From Juglans regia (Eukaryota; Streptophyta; Magnoliopsida; Fagales; Juglandaceae), in assembly GCF_001411555.2 (NCBI RefSeq), contig NC_049901.1:41324964-41388963 (forward strand): a DNA stretch of 64,000 nucleotides, in the 5' to 3' direction. The notes beneath the pieces were generated by a model. The model was not told where the DNA came from. It was given only the letters and a program-made list of their open reading frames with translations, and ran no database searches. A program made the translations under genes and the position numbers. Within the stretch, counting starts at the first letter, position 1, and the number at the start of each line of letters is the position of its first letter. This document shows, piece by piece, positions 58,995 to 64,000 of this stretch.

Positions 58995-61686
58995 CTAAAT
59001 CGTCCTTCCACAGGTTATAGTGTGTTGAGCATCTAGTATATGGAGCGAGGCACCGTAGTGGGCTAAAGCACCCATGACCACCAGAACATGAAATATTTGA
59101 TGGCTATGCCCTGCCAAATCGAACCATCCTGGCTTCCATCTCTCTGGAACCCGGCTAACATAAAACAATACTCCTGTCAGATAAGATACTGCCATGGCTG
59201 CCTCATATGCTAGGGTAGCGTTGCGCTGGGGATTGCCCCAGTTCACAAAAACTGCATGGATTGCAGGGATGATTCCAAACAACCCCATGGATGAGAATAA
59301 CAAGGCTCTAAATCCCCGGTATTTGCCGCTTGAAAGTGCGGGTGAAAGCATTGTGGCAATAGTGAAGATCCCCATTGCTGTGATACCACCAAGGTAGACA
59401 AATTGCCAGTGAGGGTCGCACTGGAACATGTAGTAGATTGGAGGGAAAAAGGAGGTGATGATCATGATGGTGATTCCAACATAGTCTACTCGCAATAATA
59501 AGAGGCTTAAAGGGTGAGAGTGGCATGAAAAGAGGTGGCAAATGCTGCTTGAGAGGAGGCAAAACATAGAGCCACTCAAGAAGACAAAGAATGGCCACCT
59601 TGTGCCCATCTCATGCATGGTAATATCCCTTTCTCGAGATGTCGCATGCTTCAAATCTATGAGTTTTGTAGTATCCTGCAAGAGCTCGATATTACTTTTT
59701 TTTCCTCAAATCAACCAAACTGAACAGAAAATGGGATATGTTCTTGGTAAAATGACAGGAACAAGTGATTTGATCTGGTATGATAAGATTACTTACTGCA
59801 ATGAAATCTTTGAAATAATGAGAAACATTTGTTTCTGCACTAATATGTATAGACCTGCAAGAACATAATGAAGGGAATGACGGCCGAACGATTTCAACTT
59901 GATATAAGGATTAAGTTCTACCTTAAGGAGATGTATGGATCATTCATGCAAACTGACATGAAATGAAGCTAGTCCTTACTCAGTTTTTTGTATTTTACTT
60001 GATAACCAAATCTTCCATTTCTCATAAGGTAAATTGGCATGAAAAGAGTGTGATGAATATAATGATAAGTTGGTTAAAATTTATTGAGAATTATCAAGGC
60101 ATCTTAAGATTTCATTCAGTTTTAAGTATGTACCATAGCCAGATAACGACTAGCTCAGGAGAACCTTATAACATAAGAAATATATACCCAACTTCTATGG
60201 ACCACAGTGTAGCTAATCTAGTGACCAAAACAGAAGTTCCACTTAACATTAGCCATACAGTTCCATCTACATTAAGGATTAATACTTAGAAAACAAAATC
60301 AAGATAGTAAAAATAAAATTTAGGATTAGTTGCTTAAAAGAAATTATTAAGAATAAGTTGGGAAGTTTTCTGACTTGTAAAGCCTTAATATGTGACATAA
60401 GATTTGACAAATCTGTCATAGGTGGCAATCATATATTGATTAATGGGACCGTGTTCATTATTTCTGTCTATTGATTTAGTTCCATTTTATTCTTGGTGGT
60501 GTTGAGATCAAGTTATAGATCTAGTTTTGAGAGAACCCTTCTGGCCCCTATCGTCTAGGTCCCTCTTAAGAGACTGCCCAACAAGTATAAGATATTACTA
60601 TCATCACATCCATAGAAGGTATTAACCCAGGCTCTGATCTTCCATTCCTTACTCTCTTTACTCAGAACAAAGTAAGTGTGTGTGCATAAACATAATATAC
60701 ATACACATATGATATTAATTAACAGAGTGGCATCACAGTGGATGAGATTATTCTAAGAGCTGGCTGTTCTCTCATCAGCCTATTAGTTTGTCAGCATATG
60801 TGAGGTATATTCCCATCTAAGATTTTTTTTTTTTTTTTTCCAATCCTTCCCATCAGAGATTCAGTTGAACCATTATTTAAAATTTATCTTTCAAATCAAA
60901 TTATGTCACGCGGTGTGTAATGTAAGACCTTCAAATAGAATTATTCTATTTAGATACTTAGCCAAAATCGCAATCTTTATTAACTTTTTCCCAGGAAAAT
61001 AAAATGCAGCATTATCTAAACTGTATTCTTTCTTTTTCTTGCGACGAGGGTTTCTTATTCATACAATCTTCACTAAGTCTTCAAAAAGAAACCAAAACAA
61101 AAGCAAAATCGATCTAAATTTCACCGCAGAAAATTTTCCCAAACTCGATCAAAAGTATTTTCAACCAACCTGGTAAAGAAGCCAAGAAGATCCGCAACCT
61201 GAGGCACTTCCATCAAATTCGCCAGAGTCAATCCCAAGAACAAAACAAATCCGATTAAATGCCTGCAAAGACATCGCAAATCAGAAAGTGAAGAAGCAAT
61301 AAACTAAGTTAAAATTAACGAGCAAACCCGTCAAATTTTAAAGCTTTGGAAGATAGAGAAACTTTGACATACGTCCAAACGTTGAGGGTTTCGTTATGCC
61401 AACGAAATAAGCTGAAGAGAGCTTCCTTGAGAGGCCAGTTGGCTCTGTAGTAATGCATTATGAACTCGTTGTCCTTCATGTGCTCCGGAGCCTCCCAGAA
61501 CGACACTAGAGCGTATCGTTTCGGTTTTTCACAGTTCTCATGATGAACCGTCTTCTTGTTCTTGTTTGTGACATGACCATCGGGAGATGAGGTCTGGCGC
61601 CGGCGGTGGGTCTGATCCATTTCCTCCTTTCCTTCTCTCTTCCAAACAGCTCCTTCACTGTAACTCCTCTTCTGTACATTCGTCAC
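58995..61686 (-). CDS. Heptahelical transmembrane protein (PAQR/AdipoR-like), HHP4/HHP5 type
   Basis: Coding exons (5' to 3'): 61686 or 61620 to 61373, 61262-61170, 59854-59797, 59675-58995. The start at 61686 gives 381 residues; MDQTH at 61620 gives 359. Exon 3 is only 58 bp (SIHISAETNVSHYFKDFIA) and is required to keep the frame between exons 2 and 4. PAQR hallmarks: HNETLNVWTHLIGF, SSSICHLFSCHS (first zinc-ligand His), RVDYVGI, FFPPIYYMF, RVPERWKPG and the zinc-binding HSHQIFH near the C-terminus. Seven hydrophobic segments follow the cytosolic N-terminus. Family knowledge: plant HHPs are membrane proteins linked to sugar, ABA and cold responses; enzymatic activity is unproven. The last residues (LHILDAQHTITCGRTI) differ from the LDWRD..GC ending I remember for relatives, so a late frameshift or lineage change is possible. 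Confidence 0.93.
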
Positions 61687-61747
61687 AAATTTTGGGAGAG
61701 CAAGGGAGACTCTTTCAATCCCTTATAAGATGGCAATTGGAGGACAT

Positions 61748-61774
61748 TCTCTCTCTCTCTCTCTCTCTCTCTCA
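61748..61774. repeat. (CT)n tract upstream of the HHP gene
   Basis: About 27 bp of uninterrupted CT on the plus strand (GA in the transcript direction), 60-130 bp upstream of the candidate start codons. Probably within the 5' leader or core promoter. Confidence 0.9.
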
Positions 61775-64000
61775 ATGTGGTTACCAAGATGCGCAACCAC
61801 CAACTGCCAAACATAATTAAAGAGTCTGTCTTAGGTTGGCCAACGTGCAGCTCTATCATAAGTGGTTGGATATATCTTGTTAAAATCAATTAAAATGTGC
61901 TTGCATGGTCACACCTGCTAAAACAAGATTAAACAAGACAACCTTCCATCATTACGACAATGTTGATCGATTAATTGAAAACCTGCTTTCAAAAGTTACA
62001 ACATCGTGATGTTTTTTCCTTCTGCTTTTTCATGGTGGGTGATTAATTTGTGGTGTGCCGTTGCCTGTTGGTGTTGTTTATATGGTACGGATCATTATAA
62101 GCAACATTAATGAATCTTGTAAGGCTTACATCGTTCAAAACTTAAAACTTTTTGAGAATAGATAGATTTATTTTTAAATTATATTTTTGTTAAATATTTT
62201 AATATGAACATTAATTATTAGATTTTAAATTTTTTATGATTCACGATAATAAAATAATAATAGTTATAAAATGTACCCTCCATTACAGTTTGATAAAGAA
62301 TCTGACCTAACTATACCTCTAAGTGTCTTCCGATAACTAGAAGCACAATGATGTTGTAGATAAAAATCTTTAATCTCTCAGTACTATTTATAAACTTATG
62401 TTCATAAAGAAATCTATAAACTTTGTGTCTCACTGTGATTAAATATAGAGTTAATCTTATATCATTAAAATTAATCTTATCCTATTGTGACTCATTAATT
62501 AAGTTATAAGTATTGAACTATTCTAAACCCATCAGGATATGGGTGTGTGAATCATAGAGTTTAAATAAAACTCTTACAATCTTAACATAAAGCAATCTTC
62601 TTAATGTTGGTGTAGTTAATGGTTTGCAACAATTGATTTGATATCTTGTACACATTATACATTAGCTAAATGGAATTCCGAATTGCCTGATTCCAACCTA
62701 ACATCTGTTTCTCAACATGTGAGCTATTAGTACTAAACTTTGTTGCTCAAGAAGTTACAAAAGATTGTCACTTTTAAGTTTTTAACATAGTGATTTGTCT
62801 TGCGGGCAATGATACATATCACACTTGCATCTCACTCTCGTCGAATTAAATAAATGTGATACTTTTCACACTCATTAAATTATTTTTTAGATTTTTTAAA
62901 AGAAAATTATAGTGTTGATGGATAATGACATCTCATCATAATGAGATAAAGAAAAATTCTTCTTATTAGTCACTATTTACTACCCCACACTCTACATCTC
63001 ACATCCTATAAAAAACTCACATACCCAATAAAAAAGTTATAGGTATTAAGTGTGAGAGTGAATAGTGGCTGATGTATAGTAAAATAAAATAAAAATATAG
63101 TATGTATAATTTTTCTTGTCTTTAATTTGATTGGTTGAATTTTTTAATTGTTTTTCTTATAAAAGTAAATGAAACTTTATTGGTAAAGAAGTTCATCTAT
63201 AAGCTTGAATTATTAATGACCCAATAATTCCCGGTAAGAAAAAAGCATAGAAAATAAATTTTTTTATTCACATCCATAAAATAGAAGGATTAAAAGGGTG
63301 TTCCAAATTGATCTTTCCTCTTAGATTGGGGAAGTTCAGCTGTTTCTCATCTGTCTTTTTCTTTTTTCCCCCCCTCTTATAAAATGATTGGTAGGGTAGG
63401 AAAGACGAATTTCCTTTTGATGGCGGTTTAATTAGCTAGACAGGTGGCCTACATAGGGACTGTCGATTATTTATTGATCTTCTTTTGCTAAGTGGTTGTG
63501 ATAATTGAAGGCACGTCAAAGCTGAACATTGTAATTTCAAATTAATTCCCTTCATAATGTTGCACTCTTGTCGTGCTAGCTACATTAATGGACCCTTCTT
63601 TTGAATTGACACTTGATTGCTAAATAAATCTTTACCTTTCTATATATGGGCCCTGCGTTTAATGCATGCTCATACTCTGAAATTTCAACCTCATGTGTGG
63701 TCCTCCTTTTGCTACAAAGTCAACCTTCAGCTACCACTTTTTAAAGTCTTCTGTTTTCTATTTGAATATCAAAACTTCTTCTCACCGATTATTATTTCTC
63801 ACTTTACACCTTATATTTTAGAAAAAAAAATTTCTACATATAATCTTAAATTATATAATCATCACATAATTATTTTGAAAATAAATAAAATCTATTATTA
63901 AAAAATTATTTTTTTCATATAAATCACATATTTTATTCACTTTTTTTAAAATGATTACATAATGATAACACAATTCACGATTGTAAATATATTTTTTCTA
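61775..64000. other. Upstream intergenic region, no gene seen
   Basis: AT-rich sequence beyond the HHP promoter. The only frame of note (63617-63901, plus) is low-complexity at its C-terminus and has no domain. No transposon termini were recognised. Confidence 0.5.

Noticed and set aside
59963..60289. 108-codon plus-strand frame in an HHP intron
   Set aside because: Antisense to the gene, no domain, no homology to the HHP protein.
58995..61373. Direct splice of HHP exon 2 to the final exon
   Set aside because: Exon 2 ends in phase AG and the last exon starts in phase 0, so this frameshifts; the 58-bp exon at 59797-59854 resolves it.
1..64000. tRNA, rRNA, CRISPR or bacterial-type operon features
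   Set aside because: None seen on either strand. The dense short repeats are microsatellites, MITEs and CACTA subterminal motifs, not spacer-repeat arrays.

Overview
The window is nuclear DNA of a flowering plant (a eudicot). It is AT-rich and intron-rich, with plant-type LTR retrotransposons, LINEs, CACTA elements and many short MITEs. The five genes read closest to eudicot families known from Arabidopsis. The MITE style made me think of a woody Fagales species such as walnut or pecan, but that is a weak impression.

All five protein genes lie on the minus strand, and every one can be spliced into an uninterrupted reading frame. From right to left (5' to 3' of each gene): (1) 61686-58995, a heptahelical PAQR/adiponectin-receptor-like membrane protein of the HHP4/HHP5 type, 4 exons; (2) 55892-53641 and (3) 42313-39528, two exostosin-type GT47 glycosyltransferases with identical exon structure, a dispersed tandem pair; (4) 38142-22642, NAA35/MAK10, the auxiliary subunit of the NatC N-terminal acetyltransferase, 16 coding exons, 728 residues; (5) 17079-9868, an ANTH-domain clathrin-assembly (AP180/CALM-like) protein, orthologous in appearance to Arabidopsis At5g35200, 15 coding exons, 545 residues. 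Apart from the two GT47 paralogues the genes are unrelated housekeeping or cell-biology genes, and I see no pathway cluster.

The rest is mostly transposon-derived. 1-9.5 kb: chromovirus pol tail, a 373-bp tandem duplication, an LTR-like direct-repeat pair and MITEs. 28.4-33.9 kb, inside NAA35 intron 5: a 5.5-kb Ty1/copia-like element antisense to the gene. It has lost its pol region and carries instead a large head-to-head palindrome of an envelope-like/plant-transposon-protein ORF. A LINE stub and a TRIM solo LTR are nested in it, each with a clean target-site duplication. 45.25-51.74 kb: a 6.5-kb CACTA (En/Spm) element with an exact 3-bp duplication and TTCGAA-rich sequence, between the two GT47 genes. 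58.09-58.53 kb: a TRIM mini-retrotransposon. At least eight Tourist-like MITEs and four copies of a second palindromic MITE family are scattered throughout.

I found no evidence of a new enzymatic or defence system. The most distinctive structure is the palindromic, pol-less retroelement and its nested insertions, whose relative order of events can be read from the sequence.
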